NCBI GenBank assembly: GCA_021234155.1
Contig: JAJEKV010000049.1
Location: 2,385,487 to 2,449,486 of the forward strand
DNA: 64,000 bases
From: Isoetes taiwanensis
Lineage: Eukaryota; Streptophyta; Lycopodiopsida; Isoetales; Isoetaceae
Direction of reading: 5' to 3'
Both the position numbers and the translations under genes were made by a program. The notes beneath the pieces were generated by a model. That model saw only the letters and a list, made by a program, of their open reading frames with translations, had not been told where the DNA came from and ran no database searches. Below, one piece after another: positions 21,801 to 33,110 of the stretch (positions within the stretch are counted from its first letter, which is position 1; each line of letters starts with the position of its first letter).

Positions 21801-23500
21801 AAAGCATATAGCTTACATAATTACAATTACTACTAGAGCTATTAAGTCCCCCTTGTGCCTCCCTTTGAGTTGCACACCTACTCCTTGGTAATGTCATCGG
21901 TGTTCCTCCCGGTGCAATGGTGTTGACGATCTATATCCTCCTATTTGTACGTTAGCTCGTACTCCGGGGTAACTTGTTGATATACTTGGGCCCTCCGATG
22001 TTTGTCGGCTATGGCACAACACGCTTTGCATCACATTCTAACTAAAGGTGTGCTGGTCGTTGATGCTTCGACATTTCAGTCTGCTTCTTGATCCTGTTCT
22101 CGGGCGGTAATTGTTCCCCTCTTCATGATACTTGAAGCTATTTGGAGGCGTCTCTTGAGGCTGTGCGCGCTTCCTTTGGCTATACTCCTCTGGAGTTATT
22201 CTCTTCTGCCGTTGTTCTTTGAATCGTCCATCCTTGGGTTCATCAAGTTGCATGCAAGTCCGCGTGCAAGTTATCGGTTCGCCTCGCCTCACCTAATTGC
22301 TTCTCCATCGAGCTTCCAATCTTCCTTGTTTGATCCCCTCGCTCACACGACTTGGACATTGTCACGTTCCTCAGTGCTATGCCGTCTTCTTGTCTTGAGG
22401 TACCCTCCGGTGGTTTTGATTGTGCCCGTCAGTTTTGATCCTCCTGTTGCCTCTAGGGAGCTCGTGGAAGAAGTCGGTTGCTAGCACTTCTCCAGCTTTC
22501 AGTTCCTGACCTTTGTCCCTCTATGCATGTCGGTCTCTCTGTCAAGTAAAGCTTCATGGCTCTCCTCCCTGCTGGCTATATTGTCGGGATGATGGATCCT
22601 TATATCTGCGCAGCTTGACCCTTGAGTTGAAGAAGTACCTGCCTTAGATATACTCTTGTCGTTGAATAGCCTGGCTATTATCTTGAACTCTTTTTTTTTT
22701 GGCCGAAGGTGCTTCAGTTGCTATCCTTGTTGTTAAGGTATCGAATGCTTCTACCTTGGGCGTTTGACGTGCCACATGTCAGAGATATGATCGGCTTCTT
22801 CTCTTCTAATTACTGGTAGGAGTACCTGACGAGGCCATCACCTAGTTGTTGAAAGCATATCTCCTCGTCGCAGTGCCTTTCGTAAGTGCATCTCCATCTA
22901 ATACACGTGTCATAGTGCATCACCCTATATTACCACAAGGTGGAATTATGGTTGTCGAGATGTTGCCTTCTTAGTTGGCTCGTTGATGTCGGGTCGTTCC
23001 TCCTTTTATTGTTGAGGCCACTCGTGTCATAAGTTCGTCAAGTGTTGCCGCTGCCACAAGAGGTAGTGGTGCGCCCTGACGATGTCCTGGTGTAGCGCTG
23101 ATGATCTTGAGATGACCGGTGTTGTCTCTTATTCTGACATTGGGTGGACGAGCGGTCTTTTACTTGAGGGCACTTCCCGAAGTGTTTGGAGTCGAAGGTT
23201 TGCTTGGGCTCTGGTTGTTTCTCCCTCGTACTCTTGGGCTATAGTTGTGCTTCCTTGCTTCCTCATTTGGTAGTCGAAGTGAAGGAGCTTCCTGATCTAA
23301 GCGCTAAATCCGTAAAACATGACTTTAAACTCATGTTTCTCCACTATATCTGTGAGCACCCGAGATATACAATAGACATATACGCATTTACATTGGGATT
23401 TTAATTCATCCACTTTTTCAAAACAACTACGAAGATCTACTTAAGTGTTTATACTCCTTTAGGGTTTCCCCTCCTCCTATCGCGTTTGATCCTTCGGTTT
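18865..23500 (-). other. Internal region of element 2, no recognised coding
   Basis: The first 0.8 kb (to about 19692) repeats the untranslated tract found in the chromovirus, with an internal duplication of GGATAGGGTCCT.CCCGTA at 19546-19598. From 19.7 kb to 23.5 kb the plus strand is C/T-rich, so the element's sense strand is purine-rich. The longest sense frame (22292-22038, 84 residues) is basic and Gln-rich with no known motif. No YxDD, DDE or chromodomain pattern was found. Confidence 0.6.
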
Positions 23501-23565
23501 TGCTGCATCTTCTTCGTTCTGGTTGACTCTGGGATTCCTTGAGATGCTGCTACTATTGTTGAGCT

Positions 23566-24600
23566 TCATGTTTGATCCGAGCTCGTCACCCCAAGTTGTG
23601 AAGAGTGTTCGTCGATGTGATCCCTTGAAAATAATGTGTATGTCCGTCGTAAGGAATGCGGTGACCGCTCAACGTCCCTATATGCAGTGTGTCGTTGCAA
23701 GGTTGCCGATGTGCGCCTTTGCGTGATTTGTACCTGCTGGCTAGGTCGTCTCCTCCGTCCTTTGGGTTCTATCCATTCGAGTCTCGCACTCCTTGGCTGA
23801 CGTAGTAAAGTCGTACTTCCTTTGGTTTCTAGGTGTTTTTGGGTCCCGAGCGGAATATTCTCCTCCTTGATCTTGCCCCTAATGCTGATATAGGCCTTCA
23901 AGTTGGAGATGTTCCTTCCCTGATATGCGTCTCCTTCCCCTCATGGTCTACTACTTTTTTGGAACCGATGAAAGTTCTCCTGCTGGTGCAAGGGAGCTGG
24001 AAGCTCGTCCTGGTCAGCCTTAGGTGCTTTGTGGTTGCCTAGCTTGGTTGCTCCTTTTGTTGACGTTGCATTACATTCGCTTGAGCTGCTGGGCTGCAAG
24101 GTCGTGGTTGTCTTCCCTCCGGTTTCTATACGCTCCTGTGTCGCCATGACTTCTCTCCTCGATGAAAGATTATGCCCTCTGACCTTAGCTCGTGATGCCA
24201 ACGTGGCATCGATGTCTAACGTCTTCATGCACCTGTATTTTGCTGCCTTGCATTCTTCCATTTGAAACTCATGTGCGTCGAGTTGGTGAAGGCGTCGAAA
24301 TCCTCTTTCTGATGTGACCTCATGGACATGGTAGCCGGGAGGTTGACATCTAGAAAATTCTTGATGCCGTTGGTTACCAAATATTCTTCCCATTTGATGA
24401 AGATTGGTGACAGGCCGATGGTGTTCTGTTCTACTCGTTTGTCAGTTGAGGTGTTTGTCGTTGTGCTTCCCTCTCTTGGGTCTGCCTTTTCGGTCTCCTC
24501 TACTTATCTGTCTGTACATCGGCTGGGACCTTGATGTCTTCAAGAAGTTGCGCCTCTAGCTCTTCTGTGGCTCTGGCCCTGTACTTCGAAAGCAACGCTC
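23566..24600 (-). pseudogene. Degenerate gag-like coding remnant
   Basis: Sense (minus) frames switch every 30-150 codons but keep protein-like composition. One frame near 24595-24490 gives IRALLSKYRARATEELEAQL. The next (about 24510-24230) includes PIFIKWEEYLVTNGIKNFLD and HQKEDFDAFTN. Others follow at 24393-23941 and 23901-23566, rich in Arg, Gln and Lys. The position downstream of the primer site and hairpin leader is where gag belongs. No zinc knuckle is seen, so gag is inferred from position and composition only. Confidence 0.35.
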
Positions 24601-25323
24601 GTATATTCTAGAGTCTAAGGGTCCACTTGAAGGGCTCTCCTACAACATTTTGGGCTCTATAAGCAAGCAAGATGGCTTGAGCAGCATTATTGGAGACATA
24701 TCTATAATCTCCAAGTCTATGGACATTAGGATGTGTGGTATGGCATGAAATGAGGGTTGTTTTGCAAAACCTCCATGATGTTTGAGGCATACTCTAAGGT
24801 CCTAGCAAAGTTGGTTTGGGGAGTCCAATCTCTACACATGGAGTGACTTGGGCAGCTCTAGACTCTAGCTCCTTTCTAGGTATCCTGGCAATAGGGAGTG
24901 TCAATGTGGCGGCTGTATAGGTCAAACTCTATTAGAAGGACACAAAATTAGGTCAAGGTTTATGCCTTTGGCATGAGCAGAGGTGATGTACCAACAGTTG
25001 GACTTGGGTTGCTATGCTGAGGTCTAGATAACTATAATAAAGGGGTGTTCTTGGGCACTTCTATATAGGAGTAAGGCATCAGCTTTGAGCCGAGAGCAAT
25101 ACTTGTGAGGTACTAATGGGGTATGCTTCTATTTACAAACAAACCACAGTTTGGAAAAACAATTCAAGGGTTTGAGCAATTTTGGTCATTTTGAGCTGGG
25201 GTTTGACATTTCTAGCCTAATTTGAGGTTATAAATGGATTCTAGGCTATCTAACGGTCCTATTGCAACAAATTTCAGGCGATTTGGAGCTCTGTAGCTCA
25301 AGTTATGGGGTTTGAAAAATCGG

Positions 25324-26034
25324 ACCCCTCTAAGAGTGCGCGAGGAGGGTGTTAGGTTGGGACCTAAGTGGCCTCTGGCGCACTCTTGGAGGTGTTGGTC
25401 TATCTATGCCTAATGGATGCCAAGAACAAGTTCAAAGACGTGAATTCCTACTTATTTTCCTCTTAACTGCAAGTTTCTTTGCTTATTTACTTCATTTGGA
25501 GCAGGTAAGTGGCCGATCAAGGGCCCAGTTGGCTGGACCCCTCTAAGAGTGCGCGAGAAGGGTGTTAGGTCCGGACCTAACTATGCCCTGGCGCACCCTT
25601 AGAGGTGTTGCCCCTTTCTGTTCTAAACTTTTCTAATTGACACATATTAACATGCGTTTCCCGCTAATTTAAGCATTCTAAGTAAGATTCTACCATTTCT
25701 TTTACACTTTGAGTAAGTTTTGAGCAAATTCCGAGGTCACTTTTAGAGGACCCCTCTAAGCATGCGCGAGGAGGGTGTTAGGTCGTGACCTAACTATGCC
25801 CTGGCGCACCCTTAGAGGTGTTGCTCCAAAATGACTTTTACTTAATGTTTTTCTGTGTTTTAACATACAAATTTAGCTAATTAGAGCTTTTTAAATAGGA
25901 TTTCATCTTTTATTTTACCATTTGGGGCTCCTAAGGCCAAGTTCTAGGGTTCATATGGGGTGACCCCTCTAAGAGTGCGCGAGGAGGGTGTTAGGTCATG
26001 ACCTAACTATGCTCTGGCGCACCCTTAGAGGTGT
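25324..26034 (-). repeat. Leader hairpin array, four units
   Basis: Four palindromic units of 62-73 bp lie at 25324-25396, 25537-25608, 25750-25821 and 25973-26034, spaced 213, 213 and 223 bp. Each has outer arms CCTCTAAG.GTGCGC / GCGCAC.CTTAGAGG and an inner palindrome TTAGGTC..GACCTAA. The DNA between units is unrelated. They sit just inside the primer site, in the leader of the RNA. The sense strand carries TGCGCCAGGGCAT, matched by TGCGCCAGAGCAT in the equivalent hairpins of the element at 43.8 kb. Confidence 0.85.
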
Positions 26035-26278
26035 CAGCCAAAAAGTGACTAAAATTTATTAGGCTTTTCCTAGGAAACTTTTCTCCTGTCTATTTCATCT
26101 TAAACATGTTCTCTAATTATCCTAATTCTAGATAATTACTAACTCTACCCCGGGAAAGAAAAAATTTCCCACTACTCGAGGTTCGTGCTTGGGCTTTTAT
26201 CTCCAAGACTGAATGTCTAGATTAGTTAGTTCCTATAGGATTACGGTCAGTGCTCGATCCTGGTCTGCCAAGATCAAA

Positions 26279-26290
26279 GCTCTGATACCA
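26279..26290 (-). other. Primer binding site, initiator-Met tRNA
   Basis: Minus-strand TGGTATCAGAGC one base inside the 5' LTR. It is complementary to the 3' end of plant initiator methionine tRNA, the common primer of plant LTR retrotransposons. Confidence 0.95.
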
Positions 26291-26291
26291 T

Positions 26292-27380
26292 TGTGACGGC
26301 CCCAGCTCCTATACGATGCCCCGATCGTATACAAACTGGAGATCATCCCTCAAACCAGCATCTGCTCGCTGACATGAGGCCATCCACCTAACATCAGGCT
26401 CTTGCTGGTGGCCAAGAACCCGACGGGGAAGAATGGACGTGTCATTCATCCCGTCCCCCTCGGGATCGATCTAGCTGCGGAAGCGTAAACACACATGAGC
26501 ACATATCAACAACTAACATACCCACCTCGAAGGGTGGTCCACCATATCATAGTAGCTGCAACAACACATCAGTACATCAACATAACATGGGGAAATCCTA
26601 CCCAGGCTCAGACTCTTGGGGAAAGACTGATGGCTTGGGTCTCCGGATAACAATGCAGACAGAATTCATGGCAAATGGATTTGGCTGGCATAGGAACATG
26701 GTCGTTGGGTAGTCCACTCCATCCGCCCCTCCTGTGCATACTTTGCAGATAGGTTGAAAAGTATTGGAGCTTGACCGTAGCCTGCCGGGTTCATAGCCAA
26801 AGGGCCTACTACTGGGTTGCATCTCCCCAGCTCCCGATGAGGCAGGAGGAGATCAGTCTCCTCCAAAAGGTTCATGCCAATTACAGGCGAGCTAGAGAGC
26901 CACTGCTCGTATACGACTTGAACCCCTAGAAGATGACGCATCACCCAAGAGGTGTCGAGCCCATACCCTGCCCGCACGCAGTGCCAGGGTATTAGGCCTA
27001 GCCCACAATGTTCCCCGGCCGTCGCTACGCATCAGAGGGATCAACTGTGATCAGACAAGCCCTTCCTTTTCAGCCGGTCTAGCTCCGCCACCCACAGCCA
27101 GGCGGGCTCTTATGCACAGGCCGCATTAATTGGGAATTAATGGGCTAAAACTAGGATCATACAACTACTTGGGCTCTGGGTCTCTACCCCCCTTCCCAAT
27201 ACACAAGAGTGGCGCATAGAATGTCAAAACATCATCACAACAGAACTGAAAACCACAAGGTCGTACCCTAGGGTACTACCCTTTACGGTCACCGTGTACA
27301 TGTCGTCTGAGTCGACATGTACTAGTGACATGTCAGTATAATATACGTATTCATATCGTATGTTATGCTGGAACGTCACA
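26292..27380 (-). repeat. 5' LTR (LTR-C), 1089 bp, internally deleted
   Basis: Nearly identical to LTR-B at both ends, but the two flanks CTGAAAA and CACAAGG meet at about 27250 where LTR-B has a further 470 bp. The missing part contains the TATA-like box, so this upstream LTR probably cannot start transcription from the usual site. Confidence 0.95.
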
Positions 27381-27385
27381 CGCAG
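27381..27385. repeat. Target site duplication, right (CGCAG)
   Basis: Partner of 17283-17287. Removing the element and one copy joins ...CATGCGCAG to ATTACTTCTTATC, which matches the uninterrupted sister repeat at 17060-17085. Confidence 0.9.
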
Positions 27386-27700
27386 ATTACTTCTTATCAG
27401 CAAGATTCTGTGGCATGCGAAGGGGCAAGCGGCAACAGAAGTCAAGCTGGCTTTGGCGGGGCAAGGTTTCTCTAGGCACTTAGGTCGATTGAGGTTATAC
27501 ATGAATGAAACATGGAACAAAGTTACAAATTGTTGAAATGACCAGAACCATCATACATGAAAGAAACATAGAACATGGCAACGAAGTATATAGAAGACAA
27601 AAACTTATAACAAAGAACTTTACTTTTTATTAGATGTGCCGGAATGGTTACAATAGTTTGAAAATCCTCATGTACGGTTACAATAGACTGAAGATACTCA

Positions 27701-28499
27701 TCACATCCTCTTTCTAGGCAGTACATCTTCATCAGTTTCATCATCCGGGGTTTCGTCCTCTTCTGCCTGCAGGGTTAGGTTCAACCTCCTCTGGCCCTTT
27801 CCCTTACTGCAACGTCCTCGAGATGTGTTTCTTCTGACACGTTGCCTGTTTGTCCGGGTAATTGGCATTGGAGAGTCCGCTGGATCACGTACCGTTAAGT
27901 CCTCAAGCGGATCTCTTGTATTACTTGGACCTGGCCTTTCTGTATCAAAGCGTTGGTCAATCCTCTGTTGCTTAGTCTGTCTTTGCACTATTTCAATTGT
28001 CTTTGCCATTCTTTTCTCGCCCGTACTTAACCCTCCTATCGACCCTAGTCCACCCTCTGGTTGGTACATTGGCGCTGCAGGAGGGGTGGTGTAATTGATC
28101 TCTTTTGCTTGGCACGGTGAAGGTCCTTGACTATCCCTTGGCTGTGCTTTTCTGCTGAAGTTCTTTTTTCGACCCAACACTTCAATTGCATCTTATTGTA
28201 TGTCAGCAGATGCCGTACAAGTTTGCACCCCAATTTTAGAGTCACGTAAAAGATGAGCTCTTATTTCTTGTCGCAGATCCATTTATTGACGTGTACTCAC
28301 AAAACACACATTGCCACTCATTCTGACCAAATTCCTTCACAAATCCCCACTCAGAACCTCTCCTTCGACCACCAGTATTTCGACATACAATTCTTCCACG
28401 TGCTGCTGCAACCCCCGTGGCCCTGCCATGACCTCGCGACGGCCGCGCACCCCTAGGTGATGATGCATCCGGCGCCACGGGATGTAGATGCATGGCCAC
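27701..28499 (-). pseudogene. BED-finger transposase-like protein, broken
   Basis: The ATG at 28499 opens 85 residues with an Arg/Gly-rich N-terminus, then EWQCVFCEYTSINGSATRNK. After a frameshift near 28260 the neighbouring frame reads RAHLLRDSKIGVQTC. Together these give the BED zinc finger pattern (W-x-C-x2-C ... R-x-x-x-H-L ... C) that binds DNA in hAT transposases. A stop near 28203 follows, then a frame to 27701 (GRKKNFSRKAQPRDSQ, then an acidic end DEDVLPRKRM). No hAT catalytic or dimerisation segment is seen, so this is an N-terminal part only. The gene points away from the hAT-like terminus at 29358, as expected for an hAT transposase. Confidence 0.6.
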
Positions 28500-28993
28500 C
28501 AGCGTCGCCTGATGTAGAAGCGTGACCAGCTGTCATCCCTGCTGCTATCTAAAATTACTGTCTCTGCTCTGCTATTCTAAAGGGTAAAGACTCCTTAATC
28601 GTCCGAACTAAAGGCCGACGTCTATATATGCGAAGGAGCAAGCTCGCTATGCATATATTACATCGACGTCCCGTTCGAACGTAAGGAGGGAAGGACAGGA
28701 ACCTATAGGTCTCTAAGGAACAGGGTAGGAACCCAAGGTCGGAAAACTCTGTGAAGGAGTAATCTCACTTCACAATTCCGGCGTCAGGCCCCGGACGCAA
28801 AACCCACACCTCAAAGGCTGACCGTTTCCCAAGGAGTATGTTGACTCGATCTGGTAGTCAATGTTCGAGGCAAATTCTAGGGCTAAACACGTTTTTCTTA
28901 TATATAATAATTCACCTGCTCAAAATAGACCAAACAGTGGCGCAAAAACTTTTTTTCCCTTAACAAAATGCCCTAAAATGCTTTGCAAAACTT

Positions 28994-29358
28994 TGCGTAA
29001 GCGAAAACAACTGTTTCGCTTACGAGAAGATTACTTTGCGTAAGCGAAACTGCTGTTTTCGCTTACGCGAAGTTTAAAAAAATTTGCGTAAGTAAAAACA
29101 ACAGTTCCACTTACGCGCGAAACAGTTGGTTTCGCTTACGCCAAATTTTTTTTGCTTCGCGTAAGCGAAATCAATTGTTTCGCTTACGCGAAAAAGACTT
29201 CGCGTAAGCGAAACTGTTGTTTTCGCTTACGCGAAAATTTCTCGACGCCGGAAATGTTTTTGGACGTATTTTTGACGTATTATACGTCAAATTTGTGCCG
29301 TATCTTTCGAAAAATATGTATTACGTATAAAACGTATACAGTATTGAACCTATCCCTG
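28994..29358 (-). mobile_element. hAT-like terminus with five palindromic hairpins
   Basis: Between 28994 and 29237 five back-to-back hairpins are built from GCGTAAGCGAAA and its complement TTTCGCTTACGC, separated by 4-8-nt loops such as ACAACTG, CTGCTG and TCAATTG. ACGTATT-rich sequence follows and the block ends at 29358. Read inward it is CAGGGATAGGTTC, the same end as at 8366. Clustered subterminal repeats beside a CAGGG end and upstream of a BED-finger gene fit an hAT element. Confidence 0.6.
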
Positions 29359-29359
29359 G

Positions 29360-30540
29360 AAACATGTGAGTGCATCAAATGGATTTTTTTATTGCCTCTC
29401 TGGTACCGTATACGTAAGAAAAATATAAGGTTTTTATAGTTTGAATGCGGTACGGATATCAGAGGGAGTGTGGTGGCACCAATGTTCGATTCGTATTCAT
29501 ATTGCATTTTTGGTTAGCTTCTACTGTTGGGGATTCTGTCATGGAGTCTTAAATCAAGGTCTATATGTATGAATGCCGAGGCTGTATCTTTTGTTTCCTT
29601 TCGTTAACTTATAAAATATCACTTATGAAATTACTTACGTTGATTTGGATTTTGGACGAAATGCAACAGGTTCTAAGAATGAAATGAATTGATCAGGAAT
29701 TCTAAGGTTGGGCTCTCAAGATGAAATGGGGACAAAATGCATTAATCAGGAATGTTAAGGTTTGCCATATCGTTGCTTTGTTTGATTTCGAAGGTTTGCT
29801 TTCTTTGATTTTACATTGCTTGTTGATGTATACACATAATCACTATGGCAAATGGAGATCAGCAACCAGAATATGCCTCTTCTTGGCCCTGTCTATTAGC
29901 CCTGTCTTGATTTTTACTGTGAAGAATCACTTTCTTACTTCAGATTTGCAGTATATAAGGGACCAAATTCGTGGTCCAGAGTTTCTGTGTTGAATTAAAG
30001 AGGGGCTACGCCCCCTTGAGCAGTTTATATAGGCTTGCTTTTAGCACTGTTAGGAGTTAGAAAGCAAAAGCACCGTTTTCTTATTTACGTCACTGCTTTT
30101 CTGCCAATTTTTTTTAACTTCTGCCACATTTTGAAGAATCTTGTCTGATGCTTGGCCAAGTTTTGGATTCCTGATATATTCGGATTTGGCATGAGATATT
30201 GGCCAAGGCAGGTGGCTCTGTGACTTTGTCTTGAATTAAAAAGAGAAAGCCATAGATTGGTGGTTCAGAGTTATTTTTCTCGTGAAGCTTCAGCATTCAG
30301 ATTCAGAGCATTTGGCCTGCTTTAAGAATCTAATATTCAGAGCCAGCACTTTAAGGCCTCTGGAGCATTTTAATTTTATTTATTAAAGCCTGTTACGCGC
30401 ACCCAAGTCATAGGTCTACTCTGCTTTGACAAGTGATCACTGTAAATTTTTCCTTGCAAAGGTCACATCCAGTCTATCACAGGCCAATCAAGTCATCTCT
30501 GCTTTTGCCAAATTGTCCAAGATCTGCTGAAGAAGTAGCA
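29360..30540. other. No gene seen
   Basis: A 90-codon plus frame at 29721-29993 has no recognisable domain. A short perfect hairpin (GGGGC-TAC-GCCCC) lies at 30003-30013. Nothing else could be supported. Confidence 0.4.
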
Positions 30541-33110
30541 GATTTATGAGATACCAAGATGCTTATGATTCTAATGGATCCTTACCATCAGAATGCGCAT
30601 GAAAATAGGAAGATTGAACGCACTTGGTTCACATATGATTTGACAGATAACAAGTCATTGCTCTTGAGTCAATCATTGCACTTGCTTGTTTAACATACGA
30701 TCCAGCCACAATTAGGTATACATTAGACGAGAATGATCGATTGCAGTTTGAAAAATTTGTGAATGATGAGTTGAAAGTTATCTTTTCAATTGTGATGCGT
30801 ACAATAATCTTTTCAATAAAGATGATGCGTACAATTTGTATTGTGATTATACTGTAGTAAATTTGACTTTTGGATACTCACCTTTGGTCTTTCTTTGTTT
30901 TGGTGACAGAGCATAAGGGAAAAGGAAGACTTCTTTGAGAAGTTGTTTTAGTTGCTTCATCTATTTCACATTATAAGATTAATTATAGGCTAGCTTATTA
31001 TGAGAAAGACCATACCTTAAATCTTCATTCTACTCTCTCACGTATTGCTAGGGACTCCAAGACTCAGATTTATATTAAAGCCTTGACCTTGGCTTCAAAA
31101 CCACAATGCATTCCTTTAATCTGGAATCCAACCAAAGGTACAAGAGATTCATTAACTAAGGAAATTCAAAACAAATGCTCTCTAAGAATCAATGAGCCAC
31201 ATATGAGCAAAGTGAACCCGGTTACTAAAGAAGCAAAAACCAACAATTGCGAAAATAATGCACAGAGTGTTGCTGATCCAAAAGTTGTTGATTCTACATC
31301 AATCAAAATCACCACCGGGAATCTTATTGAGTAGTATCAGGTTTACCTATCTGAACCTCAAAAGGTCTCAAGAGAAATGGATAAAGTTATATCATCCCCT
31401 GAGGATGATGATGAGGTAATCTTCTGTTTTAATCAATTTGCCGTTCTTGCTAACAAGTCTGCAGACCAGATTTTTTGCATTCAGAAAATGAAGCTCAACC
31501 ATTATCTTCTCTGATTAACCTATCTATTTCTTTCTTTCCCCCTAAAACTGGAAAAACTGTCACCCCCAATTTCATAGACCTCATTGACTTATCGTCTCTT
31601 GATCCCTCTCTTAACCTTCCTCAGAACTATCCTTCCATTTCCAAGGAAATTGCTCAGTAGTTGGCATCCATTGAGTTTTATAAGCAAAAGAAAAATAGTG
31701 CTGAAATATTGGAACAAGAAGTGGACTATATGGCAGATCCAGTTGGCATTGACAAGGAAAAAGACGTTGAAACAGAATCATGAAAGAAATATTTAGCAAA
31801 CAGGTAATATGGAATGTGTACTAGAAACCCCAGAGGATACAACAAATGTGAGCACTCCAAGGAAAGTTGAGGGGCTATTTATCAAGAAAGTCTTCAATTC
31901 TATAACAAACAATAAAATTTTTAATTCTAGTATCATTGCAGATGCTGGTTTGGAATCTACCCCCCCAGTTAATAAACTCTTTGAGTTTATTCCCTGGTGG
32001 TATTTTATCTGAAAACGAGTGTGATTCTAATATTGAGAGCAATAAAGAAAATAGTAGTAAGGGATGAAAAAATAATTGGGATCATGATTACTATTTGAAT
32101 AATTATAATCCAGCTGAAAACATCAACTCAAATATCTTCTCCAAGAAATCAAAAAGGAAAAAGAAAACTGTTATTTCTGCCCCCCAAAATGCCTCTGCTA
32201 CTAACACTCGAAGTAAAAATAAAAAATAGAAGAGAGAAAAGAAAACCAAAGGTATTTACCCTATCAACCCTCCTTCCATGTACCCTTTCCTTTCAATGAA
32301 GATTACTTTTTGGAACCTTAGAGGCATTAAAGGTGCTTAAAAAGAAGGAGAGTGATTTCCCAATTAAAAACTTATAATGCTAACATTATCCTTTTGCAAG
32401 AACTTAAGTTACAAAAATTTGAATGTGCTAACCTAAGTGATTGGATAATCCATGGTAGTTCTTCTACTTGGATTGAAGCATGTGAAACCTGGGGTGGTAT
32501 CTGTATGATTTAGAAAAATATTCAAAATCTAGACTTTTACAACAGCCCCAATAGGATGTGGCAGGCTACTATTTTTAAATTGCACGATAAGAGACTTGGT
32601 CTTATTAATATCTATGCTTCTACTAATTCTAAAGATAGGGAGGCTCTTTGGCTAGACTTAAACAACTGGATCAAGAATCAAAACATCAATGATTAGATCA
32701 TTGCTAGGGGATTTCACTAACATCCCAAATTGAGATCAAAAGTTGAGAAATAAGATCAACATGATTAAGCAGGAGAAAATAAACTGGCAAAATCTGATTG
32801 ATGATAACTCCTTTATTCTTATTTGTTTGTTGTTGATCTCCCTTGAGTTGCCTCTGAGACACACTAAAGCTGATAATTTTAATTGACTTAACAATTCCCA
32901 ATAAACATGGATATTGCTCTGACCAATATTCCAACACTTGAGGATGTATATTCTGCGCTCAAAAGTCTAAAGCATGGCAAATCTCCTAGCCCAGATGGCT
33001 TTCCTCCTGAATTTTACTTGCACTTTTGGGATGCTATGAAGCAGGATTTTATGGTTTTTATTAAAGGTTTCTGGGCAGAGTACCGTGCTACACCTCTTTT
33101 TCCTGGAGGG
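30540..33110 (+). mobile_element. L1-type LINE, decayed (ORF1, endonuclease, RT start)
   Basis: Plus-strand fragments follow LINE order. First comes an ORF1-like part (31083-32012) with several stops. An endonuclease start at 32297 reads MKITFWNLRGIKG, and after a frameshift NIILLQELKL, later GLINIYASTNSKDREALW; WN.RG and LQE are hallmarks of the APE-type nuclease that nicks target DNA. Then the N-terminal part of the reverse transcriptase at 32907 reads TLEDVYSALKSLKHGKSPSP followed by DGFPPEF. The catalytic RT domains do not follow; unrelated sequence starts near 33110. The copy is full of stops and inactive. Confidence 0.75.

Larger units (their letters stand above)
17288..27380 (-). mobile_element. 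Complete minus-strand LTR element without pol
   Basis: A 10.1-kb insertion bounded by perfect CGCAG duplications, with 3' LTR (17288-18851), polypurine tract, internal region, primer binding site (26279-26290) and 5' LTR (26292-27380). It shares its LTRs and 3' untranslated internal tract with the chromovirus at 8.4-13.6 kb. In the 7.4-kb interior no reverse transcriptase, RNase H or integrase motif was found on either strand, only gag-like fragments and hairpin repeats. I infer a non-autonomous derivative (large retrotransposon derivative type) moved by chromovirus enzymes. Heavy decay of pol is the alternative. Confidence 0.85.

Noticed and set aside
27506-27513. GAAACATG as the left target duplication of the hAT-like element ending at 29358
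   Set aside because: The sequence after it does not begin with CAGGG or resemble the known terminus.
28994-29237. CRISPR-like array
   Set aside because: The units are palindromes with 4-8-nt loops, not direct repeats with unique spacers, and the DNA is plant nuclear.
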